A stretch of DNA of 64,000 nt from positions 1-64,000 of the forward strand of contig CAUJDN010000115.1 in assembly GCA_963169195.1 (NCBI GenBank), written 5' to 3'. Every line of letters begins with the position of its first letter. Position 1 is the first letter of the stretch. A program made the position numbers and the translations under genes. The notes beneath the pieces were generated by a model that was given only the letters and a program-made list of their open reading frames with translations, had not been told where the DNA came from and made no database searches. Source of the stretch: Acidobacteriota bacterium (GTDB lineage Bacteria; Acidobacteriota; Vicinamibacteria; Vicinamibacterales; UBA2999). Shown one piece after another: positions 27,205 to 38,114 of this stretch.

Positions 27205-28209
27205 CTAGTGCACCGGCCGCAGGCCCGGGGGGAGCGGGTCCCGCGCCCAGTCCCGCCAGGCCAGGACCTCGCCCCACAGGCGGCCGCCCAGGGACGGCGC
27301 CTGGGCTGCGACGGGTGCCACCGACCGCTCGGCGAGCAGTTCCGCCGCAGAACGCACGACACCCTCGCGTCGAAAGGCGGCGACGGCGCGCTCGTCGGTG
27401 ACCTGGCGCGCGAACTCGGCACCCAGGGAGCCAGGCGCCGTCATCTCCGCCCAGCGCCGCCAGTGCCAGGCGTAGTCGCCCGCGAAGAACGCCGGGCGCA
27501 GGTCGAGTTCCCTCCGGATGTTGGCCACCTTCCGCTCGAAGCGAGCCCGTGTCGTGAACGGCACGTGCGCAACGATGAGATCGGTGGCGACCGCGCGGCG
27601 GGCGCCGCGGGCGTCCACGTCGTGTCCGCCGGGCGCGAGCGCGGCGGCCACGGATGGCCGCGCCATCACCTTCGGCCCGGGACGCACCGTGACCCACGAC
27701 GCCTCCGGGCTCCGCTCGATGTGCTGCCGGAAGTTCCGGACCTGCCGCGTGAAGAGGCTCAGGCGCGCGTAATGACGCGGCGTCAGCGTCGCCGGCATCA
27801 GGAGGTGCCGCGGCGTGACCACGACGTTGAACCGGTCGGCGACGATGACGTCGGCCTCGTGCAGGTGGCGGCAGTCCTTCAACGACCCGGTGGCGGGGAC
27901 GAGGAACTCGTCCGCATCCATGAAGACAACCCAGTCGGCACCCGAGTCTCGCGCCAGCGCCAGGGCGTGGGCCGACTCGGTGTCATAATCGAACACCCTG
28001 GTGGGATCCACGTGCGTCACCACCACATCTCCGGCCCGACGCTCGGCCTCGAGGACCTCGAGCGTGCCGTCGGTGGAGCCCGAGTCGGCCACGACGATGT
28101 GATCGACGCCGACCTGTCGCAGGTGCCTGATGGACGCGCCGATGAGCTCGACTTCGTCCTTCACGCCGACTACCGCGGCGATGCGGGGGGCGGCGGTGTG
28201 AGCAGCCAT
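27205..28209 (-). CDS. family 2 glycosyltransferase
   Basis: A 334-residue GT-A glycosyltransferase: VVGVKDEVELIGASIRHL at the N-terminus, the nucleotide-binding DSGSTDGTLEV and the metal-binding DADEF (in VVFMDADEFLV). The C-terminal half is His/Arg-rich (YAWHWRRWAEM), as in the glycosyltransferase-2-like group that reads waaE/KdtX-type. No membrane segment. The start at 28209 has a G-rich Shine-Dalgarno. It is divergent from the multicopper oxidase across an unusually AT-rich spacer. Sugar and acceptor unknown. Confidence 0.82.
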   Translation of the reverse strand: MAAHTAAPRIAAVVGVKDEVELIGASIRHLRQVGVDHIVVADSGSTDGTLEVLEAERRAGDVVVTHVDPTRVFDYDTESAHALALARDSGADWVVFMDADEFLVPATGSLKDCRHLHEADVIVADRFNVVVTPRHLLMPATLTPRHYARLSLFTRQVRNFRQHIERSPEASWVTVRPGPKVMARPSVAAALAPGGHDVDARGARRAVATDLIVAHVPFTTRARFERKVANIRRELDLRPAFFAGDYAWHWRRWAEMTAPGSLGAEFARQVTDERAVAAFRREGVVRSAAELLAERSVAPVAAQAPSLGGRLWGEVLAWRDWARDPLPPGLRPVH

Positions 28210-28235
28210 GGGGGGGAGCATACACAAGGCTTAAA

Positions 28236-28287
28236 GACCTTTCAAGTCCTATTTTGTCTTCTTATAGACTTTCAAGTTCTAGTTTTG
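28236..28287. repeat. AT-rich direct repeat in divergent promoter region
   Basis: Two 21-base near-copies, around CTTTCAAGTCCTATTTTG (28236-28256) and CTTTCAAGTTCTAGTTTTG (28267-28287), spaced 31 bases or about three helical turns. They sit in the most AT-rich patch I noticed, between the glycosyltransferase and multicopper oxidase genes. They may be regulator sites or simple repeat decay. Confidence 0.4.
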
Positions 28288-28391
28288 AGTAGCGCTGTGA
28301 AGGATGGTCGAGCCCGGCATGATAAGTTTCGGATGTTGGCATCATTCGCTTCAACCTCCGCTGCCGGACGCTCGGCACCGGTTGCGGCCGC

Positions 28392-29897
28392 ATGTCGAGT
28401 GATCTCGTGCCGATGACGCTCCGCACCTGCGCGGTCCCGGGCCTGGTCGTGGGCGCCCTCCTCTCGACGGGGACATCGCCCACGGCGGCCCAGCCGGCCT
28501 CGGCCCTGGCCCCCGCGGGCTGGGACGACTCCATCAAGCTCCGCGAGGCGGTGGACACGAACCCCGACCCGAACATCGTCGAGATCGACCTCGAGGCACG
28601 CATGGCCGAGGTGGAGGTGGCGCCCGGCAGGCTCGTCAGGGCCTGGACCTACGACGGCGGGCTGCCCGGGCCGCTCATCCGCACGAAGGTCGGCGACCGG
28701 CTCATCGTCCATTTCACCAACCGGCTGGACGAGGACACCACCATCCACTGGCACGGCGTTCGCGTGCCGATCGAGATGGACGGCGTGCCCGGCATCTCCC
28801 AGCCGCCGGTGAGGAAGGGCGAGACCTTCACCTATGACTTCACGACCCCTGACGCCTCGCTCTACTGGTATCACCCGCACGTGATGTCGGCGGCGCAGGT
28901 GGGCTTCGGCCTGTACGGCGCGCTGCTCGTCGAGGATCCGGGCGACGGCGTGGGCATCGACGACGAGATCACGCTGGTCCTGAGCGACATCGGCTTCGAC
29001 AAGACGGGCACGCTCGAGCCGGCCGACAGCGGCGGCCCCGCCGGGATGGTCTTCGGGCGCGAAGGCGCCTACGTGCTGGTGAACGGACGCGTGCGTCCCA
29101 CGCTGAAGGCCCGGGCCGGCGCGCCCCAGCGCTGGCGCATCGTCAACGCCGCCAAGAGCCGCTTTTTCCTGCTCGACATGGACGGGCAGCCGTTCGTGAC
29201 CATCGGCAGCGATGGCGGGATCCAGGAGGAGCCGGTGACGAGCGGGACCGTGCTCGTCACCACGGGCGAGCGGTTGGACGTGCTGGTGACGCCGACGGGG
29301 GCGCCCGGCAGCACGCTGGTCGTGCGCGCGATGCTCTACAACCGCGGGTATGGCAGCGTGCAGTACCGCGACGTGGAGGAGGTGTTCACCATCCAGTTCA
29401 CCGACGAGCCGCCGGCCAGGAGCGTGAAGCTGCCGGTGGTGCGCCGCACCATCACGCCGACCGACCCGGCGGGCGCCACGCGCGTGCCGGTGGTCCTCAC
29501 GCTGCCGCCGGCCGGCAAGGACGGCGCATCCGAGTTCCGCGTCAACGGCGTCCCGTATTGGGAGGCCAAGCCCTTCCTCGCCGCCCTGGGTGAAAAGCAG
29601 GTCTGGGTGGTCAACAACGACACGGAGTGGGATCACCCCTTCCACCTCCACGGATTTTTCTTCATGCAACTCGACGAGAAGGAGCAGCCGGTCAGGCCGC
29701 TCGCCTGGAAGGACACGCTGAACGTCCCGATGAAGACGACGCTGAAGTTCCTGGTGCACTTCAACGAGAGGCCCGGCGAGTGGATGTTCCACTGCCACAT
29801 CCTGGACCACGCCGACGGCGGGCTGATGGGAACGGTGCTGGTGGGACCGGGACAGCCCTCCATGGTCCACCCGGCGCACGGCCCGAGGAAGCCATGA
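28392..29897 (+). CDS. multicopper oxidase
   Basis: A 501-residue secreted oxidase of three cupredoxin domains. Copper motifs are all present: TIHWHGVRVP and YWYHPHV in domain 1, WDHPFHLHGF and the type-1/trinuclear motif HCHILDHADGGLM in domain 3. The signal peptide ends near TAAQ. It could oxidise metals or phenolics; no Met-rich CueO-type insert is seen. The ATG at 28413 is an alternative start in better context. It overlaps the next gene by 4 bases (ATGA), so the two are coupled. Confidence 0.92.
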   Translation: MSSDLVPMTLRTCAVPGLVVGALLSTGTSPTAAQPASALAPAGWDDSIKLREAVDTNPDPNIVEIDLEARMAEVEVAPGRLVRAWTYDGGLPGPLIRTKVGDRLIVHFTNRLDEDTTIHWHGVRVPIEMDGVPGISQPPVRKGETFTYDFTTPDASLYWYHPHVMSAAQVGFGLYGALLVEDPGDGVGIDDEITLVLSDIGFDKTGTLEPADSGGPAGMVFGREGAYVLVNGRVRPTLKARAGAPQRWRIVNAAKSRFFLLDMDGQPFVTIGSDGGIQEEPVTSGTVLVTTGERLDVLVTPTGAPGSTLVVRAMLYNRGYGSVQYRDVEEVFTIQFTDEPPARSVKLPVVRRTITPTDPAGATRVPVVLTLPPAGKDGASEFRVNGVPYWEAKPFLAALGEKQVWVVNNDTEWDHPFHLHGFFFMQLDEKEQPVRPLAWKDTLNVPMKTTLKFLVHFNERPGEWMFHCHILDHADGGLMGTVLVGPGQPSMVHPAHGPRKP

Positions 29898-31408
29898 GCG
29901 CCCCGAAACCCGACGTTCCGCGCCCCGGTCTCACGCGGGTGGCGCTCGCCGCCCTGGTGACCGGGATCCTCGGCGCCGGTCCCGCGGCAGCGGGCCAGGC
30001 GGCGGCGCCCGCGCCCGCGAGCCCGCCGCCCGCGCCCACGTGGCAGGCGTCCCTCAGCCACGTCGCCCGCCTGGAGTCGTGGCGGTTCTTCGAGCCGCCG
30101 CCAACCGGCGGTGATCCCGACTACGCCTTCCTTGGCCACCGGCTCCGACTCGAACTTCGCGGGCGCTGGCGGCGCGTCCAGACAACGCTGGCCGCGCAGC
30201 ACGTCGGCTTCGTGGGCCTGCCGGATCGCGCGTCGAACCCCGGCCCGTTCGGCACCGGCGCGCTCTACTTCGACCAGGGCGGTCGCCACGGGAATCAGCA
30301 ACAGCTCTACCTGCGCTACGCGAACGTGCGCTTCCCCGATCTCGTGCGCGGCTTCGACCTCCAGGTGGGGCGCATGGCGTACGCGTCGGGCGCGGAAGCG
30401 CCGAGCGGCGTGCCCAAGGTGGAAGCGGTGAAGCGTCAGCGTCTCGACGCCCGCCTGGTGGGCGAGTTCGAGTGGGCCATCGTCCAGCGCGGCTACGACG
30501 GCGTCCGGGCCGATCTGACGCGGCCGTCCTGGCGTGCCACCGGCATCGCGCTCATGCCGACGCAGGGTGGGTTCGCGCGCGTCGCCGGCCCCACCATCAC
30601 GGACGTCTTCGTGGGCGGGGTCACGGCGAGCGCCCTGGGCAGCGCGAACGCCCCGCGACGCACGCAGGTCCAGGGCTTCTCGCTGTACTACGCGGACCGC
30701 CGGCCCGTCACGCAGCGGCCCGACAACACGGGCCGGACCGCCGGGAAAGCGGATATCGGTATCACGACGATCGGCGGCACCCTCATCGGCGCGTACCCGG
30801 CCGGCGCAGGCGAGGTCGACGTGTTCGGCTGGACTGCGTGGCAGGCAGGCGACTGGTACGGCCAGGATCATCGTGCTTACGCCGTCGCGGCGGAAACCGG
30901 CTACCAGTGGTCGCGCGCGGCGTGGCGCCCCTGGGTCCGCGCCGGATTGTTCCGTGCCTCTGGCGACGAGTCGGCGACGGACGACGCGCACGGAACATTC
31001 TTTCCGCTGCTGCCCACCGTGCGGCGATACTCACAGACGACCGCGTACAGCACGATGAACCTGAACGACGTGTTCGTCTCGGTGCAGGCGCGGCCGCGGT
31101 CCACGCTCGGCCTGCGACTCGACGTGCACCGCCTGGATCTCTCGTCGGCCGCGGACCTCTGGTACATCGGCAGCGGCGCGACCCTCGACTCCGGAGCCGT
31201 CTTCGGGTACGCGGGGCGCCGCTCGAACGGACGCACGCGGCTGGGCACCTCGGTCGAGGGTTCGGCCGATTTCGCGATCACGTCGCGGCTGTCGGTGAAC
31301 GGCTTCCTCGGGTGGATCAAGGGCGGGCCGGTGGTCACGGGCACCTTTCGGGGCGACCGCCTGTGGTTCGGGTACGTCGAAAGCGTGATTTCGTTCGCCA
31401 CGCGATAG
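29894..31408 (+). CDS. alginate-export-type outer membrane barrel protein
   Basis: A 504-residue protein with a signal peptide (ALVTGILGAGPAAAGQ), then Pro/Ala linker and a long barrel with typical segments (QLYLRYANVRFPDLVRGFDL, QVGRMAYASGAE, LGLRLDVHRLDLSSAADLWY), matching the alginate_export family used widely for outer-membrane transport. It ends in a barrel strand, FGYVESVISFATR. Coupled to the multicopper oxidase by an ATGA overlap, so the pair may act on the same extracellular or periplasmic substrate. The substrate itself is unknown. Confidence 0.82.
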   Translation: MSAPKPDVPRPGLTRVALAALVTGILGAGPAAAGQAAAPAPASPPPAPTWQASLSHVARLESWRFFEPPPTGGDPDYAFLGHRLRLELRGRWRRVQTTLAAQHVGFVGLPDRASNPGPFGTGALYFDQGGRHGNQQQLYLRYANVRFPDLVRGFDLQVGRMAYASGAEAPSGVPKVEAVKRQRLDARLVGEFEWAIVQRGYDGVRADLTRPSWRATGIALMPTQGGFARVAGPTITDVFVGGVTASALGSANAPRRTQVQGFSLYYADRRPVTQRPDNTGRTAGKADIGITTIGGTLIGAYPAGAGEVDVFGWTAWQAGDWYGQDHRAYAVAAETGYQWSRAAWRPWVRAGLFRASGDESATDDAHGTFFPLLPTVRRYSQTTAYSTMNLNDVFVSVQARPRSTLGLRLDVHRLDLSSAADLWYIGSGATLDSGAVFGYAGRRSNGRTRLGTSVEGSADFAITSRLSVNGFLGWIKGGPVVTGTFRGDRLWFGYVESVISFATR

Positions 31409-31482
31409 ACGCCGCCGGCTGCCCGGTCGCGAACACGCGTGGTGTTCGAGGCACACGACTTGCACCGAGCGGCCCTGGGGCC

Positions 31483-32385
31483 ATGATGCGGTCAGGATCG
31501 AGATCGTGGGTCGTCGTGACGACGATCGCCGGCCTGCTGTCCTTCGGCTGCGGCGACGGCGGCGGCGCGGCCAACCCGGTGGCCCCGACGCCCCGTCCGG
31601 GCGGACCGGCCGTGCTCGTGGGCGCCGGCGACATCGCTGAATGCGGGGTGCCCGGGTCCGAGGCCACGGCCCTTCTCCTGGACGCCATTCCGGGGACAGT
31701 CTTCACCGCGGGCGACAACGCCTACTACAACGGGACCCTGGACGAGTTCCAGCGCTGCTACGCGCCCACCTGGGGGCGCCACAAGGCCCGGACGCGTCCC
31801 ATCCCCGGCAATCACGATTACGGCACGCCGGGAGCCAGCGGCTACTACAGCTACTTCGGCGCCGCCGCCGCGCCCGAAGCTCCGGGCTACTACAGCTACG
31901 ACGTGGGCGGCTGGCAGGTGATCGCGCTCAACAGCAACATTCCCCTCGATGCCGCATCGCCGCAGCTGGCCTGGCTCGGCAGTGAGCTGTCGGCGCGGCG
32001 GTCGGCCTGCACGCTGGCCTACGTGCATCACCCGCTGTTCACTTCGGGGCCGAACGGCCCGGATGCACGGCTGCGCCCGATCTGGGACGTGCTTCACGCG
32101 GCGGGCGTCGAGGTGGTCGTGAGCGGGCACGATCACCACTACGAACGCTTTGCGCCGCAGGACCCGTCCGGACGCCCGGACCTGGCCCGCGGCGTCCGGC
32201 AGTTCGTGGCGGGGACCGGTGGCGCACACCTCTATCCGGTGGGCGCGCCTCGCCCGAACAGCGAGGCCCGGGCGTCGGTGTGGGGCGTGCTGAAGTTCAC
32301 GCTGCACAGCGCCGGCTACGACTGGGAGTTCATCCCGGTGGCCGGCCAGACCTTCCGTGACTTCGGGTCGGCCCCCTGTCACTGA
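31483..32385 (+). CDS. metallophosphoesterase lipoprotein
   Basis: A 300-residue protein with a lipobox (IAGLLSFGCGDGGG). The calcineurin-like phosphoesterase motifs are complete: VGAGDIAECG, FTAGDNAYYNG, IPGNHDYGTPG, YVHHPLFTSG and SGHDHHYERF, giving the Asp/Asn/His dinuclear metal site. The HDHHYERF ending is typical of purple-acid-phosphatase-like extracellular enzymes. It follows the barrel gene by 75 bases. Substrate unknown; secreted phosphatase activity is likely. Confidence 0.9.
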   Translation: MMRSGSRSWVVVTTIAGLLSFGCGDGGGAANPVAPTPRPGGPAVLVGAGDIAECGVPGSEATALLLDAIPGTVFTAGDNAYYNGTLDEFQRCYAPTWGRHKARTRPIPGNHDYGTPGASGYYSYFGAAAAPEAPGYYSYDVGGWQVIALNSNIPLDAASPQLAWLGSELSARRSACTLAYVHHPLFTSGPNGPDARLRPIWDVLHAAGVEVVVSGHDHHYERFAPQDPSGRPDLARGVRQFVAGTGGAHLYPVGAPRPNSEARASVWGVLKFTLHSAGYDWEFIPVAGQTFRDFGSAPCH

Positions 32386-32391
32386 CCCGGC

Positions 32392-33132
32392 TCAGGGCTT
32401 CGGGCCCCAGATCTTCGCGTGCCGCTGGTGGCAGTCGGCACAACCTGCCAGCATCTGGGCGTAGAAGCCGGCCCGGGCGGCCGGGTCGGTCGTCTGCGCG
32501 GCCTCGGTCGCCAGGCGATGCACGCGCGCTTCGGTCGGCGCCAGCTCGCGGCGCACGGCGGAATCGACGGGAAGCTCGCGCGGGTGCAGGGGTGCGGTAG
32601 CCATCGCCCGCGTGCCCTGCCGCCACAGCGAGTCGGATGGGACCACGAGTCCCTGGAGCATCAGGTCCACCGCGATCTGGTGATCGAGCATGTGCCCGAC
32701 CACTCCGCCGACCGGGGGGCGCTCCCGCGTCGCCAGCGCCGGCATGGTCCCAAGCGCGCGGTGACAGGTGCCGCAGGCGGTCAGCATGCGCGCGGTCGCC
32801 TGGGCGGCCGCCAGGATGTCCGTGGCCTCGACGGCCTCGCGGGCGCCGCGCGTCATGCCCGCCACGTGCGAAGCGGCGCCTGCGGGCATCGCATCTCGAG
32901 CCGGGTCGGCCAGCACGCGCGCCGCAGGCGCCACGGCGGCGAGATCGCCACGGATCACCGCCGCATGAACCACCAGGGCCTGGCTGAAGTGCGCCCGCAT
33001 GTACTCCGCCTGGGCCGAGCGCGGCGGCTCGGCTGGTGGCCGAGGCGCCGCCGGCGGGGCCACCGGGCTCTGGGCGCCGGTGATCGTGAGGGCCGCCGCC
33101 AGCAGCCCGGCGCGGAGGGCCGGCGCCATCAT
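32392..33132 (-). CDS. diheme c-type cytochrome
   Basis: A 246-residue exported protein: signal peptide (LRAGLLAAALTITGAQ), Pro-rich linker, then two heme motifs, CGTCH in the middle and CADCHQRH near the C-terminus. Helical regions between them suggest two four-helix cytochrome c'-like modules. It overlaps the hydrolase gene by 4 bases (ATGA), so it is in the operon with the hydrolase, phosphoribosyltransferase and CBS genes. Partner unknown. Confidence 0.85.
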   Translation of the reverse strand: MMAPALRAGLLAAALTITGAQSPVAPPAAPRPPAEPPRSAQAEYMRAHFSQALVVHAAVIRGDLAAVAPAARVLADPARDAMPAGAASHVAGMTRGAREAVEATDILAAAQATARMLTACGTCHRALGTMPALATRERPPVGGVVGHMLDHQIAVDLMLQGLVVPSDSLWRQGTRAMATAPLHPRELPVDSAVRRELAPTEARVHRLATEAAQTTDPAARAGFYAQMLAGCADCHQRHAKIWGPKP

Positions 33133-33800
33133 GGCCGCTCCCCCAGGTGGCGCCTGCACCAGTCGAGGGCCAGCCAGGCGGCGCGCTCGAGCGTTCCCGG
33201 CTCCTCGAAGAGGTGGGTCGCGCCGGGAACGATCTCCAGGTGCGCCGGCGCCTGCATCGCGCGCATCGCGTGCTCGTTGATCACGATGACGGCGTCATCG
33301 TCCCCGCCCACGATGAGCAGCGTGGGCGCGTGCGCCATCGCGAGGGCGTCGCCGGCCAGATCGGGCCGGCCGCCACGCGCGATGACGGCCTTCACCTGCG
33401 CCGGGCGTTCGGCTGCGCCGATGATGGCTGCGGCCGCTCCTGTGCTGGCCCCGAACGTGGCGATGGGGAGCCCTGCGACCCGCTCGTCGGTGGCGGCCCA
33501 GTCGATGGCGGCCACCACGCGCCGCCCGAGACGATCGATGTCGAACCGGAACTCCCGCGTCTGGACGTCGATGGCCTCCTCCGCCGGGGTCAGCAGGTCC
33601 AGGAGCAGCGTGGCGAACCCGCCGTCCTGCAGCACCGCCGCGACGGCCCGGTTCCGATGGCTGAACCGGCTGCTTCCACTGCCGTGGGCGAAGACGACGA
33701 GGCCGGCCGCGCGCGGCGGCACGACCAGGTCGCCGTCGAGCAGGTCCGTGCCCGACAGGACCTGCACCGGGACGCGCTCGCCGATGTCCGGCGGAGCCAT
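33129..33800 (-). CDS. dienelactone-hydrolase-like alpha/beta hydrolase
   Basis: A 223-residue alpha/beta hydrolase. The nucleophile Ser is in FGASTGAAAA, the acid Asp in LLIVGGDDDAVIV and the His in PGATHLFEEPG. The oxyanion region is VVFAHGSGSSRFSHRN. This class is often linked to phosphoribosyltransferase genes in stress or dormancy gene sets, as here: the phosphoribosyltransferase gene lies 3 bases upstream. Substrate not known. Confidence 0.88.
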   Translation of the reverse strand: MAPPDIGERVPVQVLSGTDLLDGDLVVPPRAAGLVVFAHGSGSSRFSHRNRAVAAVLQDGGFATLLLDLLTPAEEAIDVQTREFRFDIDRLGRRVVAAIDWAATDERVAGLPIATFGASTGAAAAIIGAAERPAQVKAVIARGGRPDLAGDALAMAHAPTLLIVGGDDDAVIVINEHAMRAMQAPAHLEIVPGATHLFEEPGTLERAAWLALDWCRRHLGERP

Positions 33801-33803
33801 GGG

Positions 33804-34493
33804 TCACTCTCCTTTCTCCGCCTCGGCCCGGCCACCGGCCGGCGCCGCGAGCAACTCCCGCACTTCTTCGTCGGTGGTCTGGCCGAAGTCGACGTACCAG
33901 AGGCCGACCGCCGAGAACGGGTCGGGCGTCCGCAGGCACACCATCTCGTCGGCCACCGCGGCCAGCGCGTCGCGCGCGTCCACGGATCCCACGGGCACCG
34001 CCACCACGATGCGCGCGGGCTTCGAGCGACGCGCGGCCGCCACCGCCGCCCGCATGGTCGAACCCGTGGCAAGGCCATCGTCCACCAGGATCGCGACGCG
34101 CCCTTCGATGGGCACGGGCGGCCGGCCGTTGCGGTACGCGTGCTCGCGCCGCTCGAGCTCGAGGGCTTCCGCCTGCGCGATACGATCGATGACGTCCGTC
34201 GACGGCATGTACGCCGGGCTGATCTCCTCGTTCAGCACGCGCACGCCACCGCTGGCGATGGCGCCCATCGCGAACTCGGCGTGCCCGGGGAAGCCCAGCT
34301 TCCGCACCACGAACACGTCCAGCGGCGCGTGCAGGGCGGACGCCACCTCGAAGGCGACGGGCACGCCACCGCGCGGCAATCCCAGAACCACCACGTCGTC
34401 GCGATGGGCATAGACCTTCAGGCGACGCGCCAGCAGCCGGCCGGCCTCGCGCCGGTCCGCGAACCGCTCTGGCGTGTCCCAGATGTGCGCCAC
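33804..34493 (-). CDS. phosphoribosyltransferase
   Basis: A 229-residue type I phosphoribosyltransferase. The PRPP-binding motif is VAILVDDGLATGSTMRAA; the hood and the N-terminal GLPRGGVPVAFEVA pyrophosphate loop are conserved. The FGHAEFAMGAIA-type segment (here FPGHAEFAMGAIASGG) marks the group usually annotated as predicted phosphoribosyltransferases, sometimes fused to a dienelactone hydrolase. Here the two are separate adjacent genes. Natural substrate unknown. Confidence 0.9.
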   Translation of the reverse strand: MAHIWDTPERFADRREAGRLLARRLKVYAHRDDVVVLGLPRGGVPVAFEVASALHAPLDVFVVRKLGFPGHAEFAMGAIASGGVRVLNEEISPAYMPSTDVIDRIAQAEALELERREHAYRNGRPPVPIEGRVAILVDDGLATGSTMRAAVAAARRSKPARIVVAVPVGSVDARDALAAVADEMVCLRTPDPFSAVGLWYVDFGQTTDEEVRELLAAPAGGRAEAEKGE

Positions 34494-34515
34494 GGGCCTG
34501 CTCGTTTCGGCCGTG

Positions 34516-34977
34516 TCACGCCACGGACACGTGCGGCGCGGGGTGATGGTGCCCGCAGATCTCCTGTAGTGCGTCCAGCACCTCCGTCGAGCTCACGGGC
34601 CTCTTCGGTCCCGCGGCCAGCAGGATGTCGTTCATCGAGATGACGCCCAGCACGGTCTCGCCGAAGCCGGTGACCGGCAGGCGCCGCACGCGGTGCTCCC
34701 GCATCACCGCGAGGGCCTCGTGCACGTCATCGTCGGGAGCGACGCTCCAGACGGGGGCCTGGGCGACCTCGCCAACCGTCAACGCCGACGCGAGCGCGTT
34801 GCGGGTGGCCAGGGCGATGTACAAGTCCCGGTCCGTGACCACACCCACGAGGTGCCCGCGGTCCACGACCGGCAGGAACCCGCAGTCCTCGTCGAGCATC
34901 AGGGCCGCCGCCTCCGCGAGGCTGGTGGCCGGGCCGCACGTCCGTGCCGTCGCCGTCATCACGTCCTTGACCTTCAT
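34516..34977 (-). CDS. two-CBS-domain protein
   Basis: A 153-residue protein of two CBS domains: KVKDVMTATARTCGP then GHLVGVVTDRDLYIALATRN, and VGEVAQAPVWSVAPDDDV then ETVLGVISMNDIL. CBS pairs bind adenine nucleotides and act as energy sensors. The ATG has a perfect GGAGGTC upstream. It is the first gene of the CBS/phosphoribosyltransferase/hydrolase/cytochrome operon, which looks like a stress or low-energy response set. The C-terminal EICGHHHPAPH may bind metal. Confidence 0.9.
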   Translation of the reverse strand: MKVKDVMTATARTCGPATSLAEAAALMLDEDCGFLPVVDRGHLVGVVTDRDLYIALATRNALASALTVGEVAQAPVWSVAPDDDVHEALAVMREHRVRRLPVTGFGETVLGVISMNDILLAAGPKRPVSSTEVLDALQEICGHHHPAPHVSVA

Positions 34978-35325
34978 GGTGACCTCCAAGGCGTCTCGGG
35001 ACCACGTTCCGACTCGTCCATGGGTCGGGGCTGACACGTCAGGCTATTCAACACCCACAAGGCAACTCCCATGCCGATCACCGGGTATCCCGCGTGCGGG
35101 GAGAGCACCCCACCCCACCACGGGGGTGCCGGGAAGCCGCCATTCCGTTCGACAGGACTGCGGAAATTCCGACGACCGGCCGTGGCTCAGGCCCGGGCCG
35201 CCGCGTGGTGGAGGCTGCCGGCAGCCGGCACGTCGCTTGCGAGTTCCCTGCGTGGTCGGGAGCCGGGAGCCGGGAGTGAGCTTGTCGGCCGAAGCCGTGG
35301 CGAAGGTGGGATTCGAGGTGCAGGC
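34978..35325 (+). promoter_or_regulatory. 348-bp control region with possible sigma-54 promoter
   Basis: A gene-free divergent spacer. GGCACGTCGCTTGC at 35227-35240 fits the sigma-54 pattern GG-N10-GC (consensus TGGCACG-N4-TTGC, first T replaced by C), 86 bases before the acs start. About 100 bases upstream, GCACCCC (35105-35111) and GGGGTGC (35123-35129) form a perfect dyad with an 11-base gap, suitable for an enhancer-binding activator. A further dyad CTGAC-AC-GTCAG lies near 35031-35042. All are visual matches only. Confidence 0.42.
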
Positions 35326-37115
<1,790 letters not shown>

Positions 37116-37119
<4 letters not shown>

Positions 37120-38114
37120 GCGAGCCCGCCGTTGTCGATCCCCAGCATGGCCGCCATCTGCTGGCCGAGATGCTGCGCATCCGGCGCTTCGAAGAACGCT
37201 GCGCCGAGCTCTACAGCGCGGGACACATCCGCGGCTTCCTGCACCTCTACATCGGCGAAGAGGCGGTGGCGGTCGGCGCCATGCAGGCCCTGACCCCGGA
37301 CGACGCCATCGTCGCGACGTATCGGGAGCACGGGCACGCGCTGGCGCGCGGCATTCCGGCGACGGCCCTCATGGCCGAGATGTTCGGCAAGCAGGAGGGC
37401 TGCAGCCGGGGCCGCGGCGGGTCGATGCACGTCTTCGACGCGGCCACGCGCTTCTATGGTGGCAACGCCATCGTCGGCGGCGGCCTGCCGGTCGCGGTGG
37501 GCCTTGCGCTGGCCGACCGCATGAGCAACCGGCCTCGGGTGACGGCCTGCTTCTTCGGCGACGGCGCCGTGGCCGAGGGCGAGTTCCACGAGTCGCTGAA
37601 CCTGGCCGCGCTCTGGCGCCTGCCGGTGCTCTTCCTGTGCGAGAACAACCTCTATGCCATGGGCACGCGCATCGAGCGCGCGCTCGCGGAGACCGACATC
37701 GTGATGAAGGCGCGCAGCTACCGCATCCCGGCCGACGTGGTGGACGGCATGGACGTCCTGGCGGTGGAGGACGCCGCCAGGCGCGCGGTCGCCGCGGTGC
37801 GGCGGGGCGACGGCCCGATGTTCCTGGAGCTGCAGACGTATCGCTTCCGCGCGCACTCCATGTTCGACGCCGAGCTCTATCGCGACAAGGCCGAGGTCGA
37901 GCAGTGGAAACAGCGCGATCCGATCGCGATCTTCGCCGCGCGTCTCACGCGCGAGGCGGGCCTGACCGCCGGCGAGTACCAGGAGATCGACGCGCACGCC
38001 TTGCGCGAGGTGCAGGAGGCCGTCGCCTTCGCGGAAGCCGGGACATGGGAGCCGGTGGACGAGCTCACCACCGACGTGTACACGCCCCGGATGGAGGAGG
38101 TGCGTCATGCCTGA
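37116..38114 (+). CDS. pdhA: pyruvate dehydrogenase E1 component, alpha subunit
   Basis: A 332-residue thiamine-diphosphate enzyme subunit. The ThDP motif runs from [17 protein letters not shown] to CENN; other hallmarks are the N-terminal [26 protein letters not shown], and the [16 protein letters not shown] phosphorylation-loop-like region. With E1beta it decarboxylates pyruvate (or possibly acetoin or a branched-chain oxoacid) and passes the acyl group to lipoyl-E2. Coupled to acs (ATGA overlap) and overlapping E1beta by 8 bases. Confidence 0.93.

Noticed and set aside
31689..31700. Third copy of the GGGGACAGTC repeat
   Set aside because: Only about ten bases match and they encode conserved phosphoesterase residues; likely chance.
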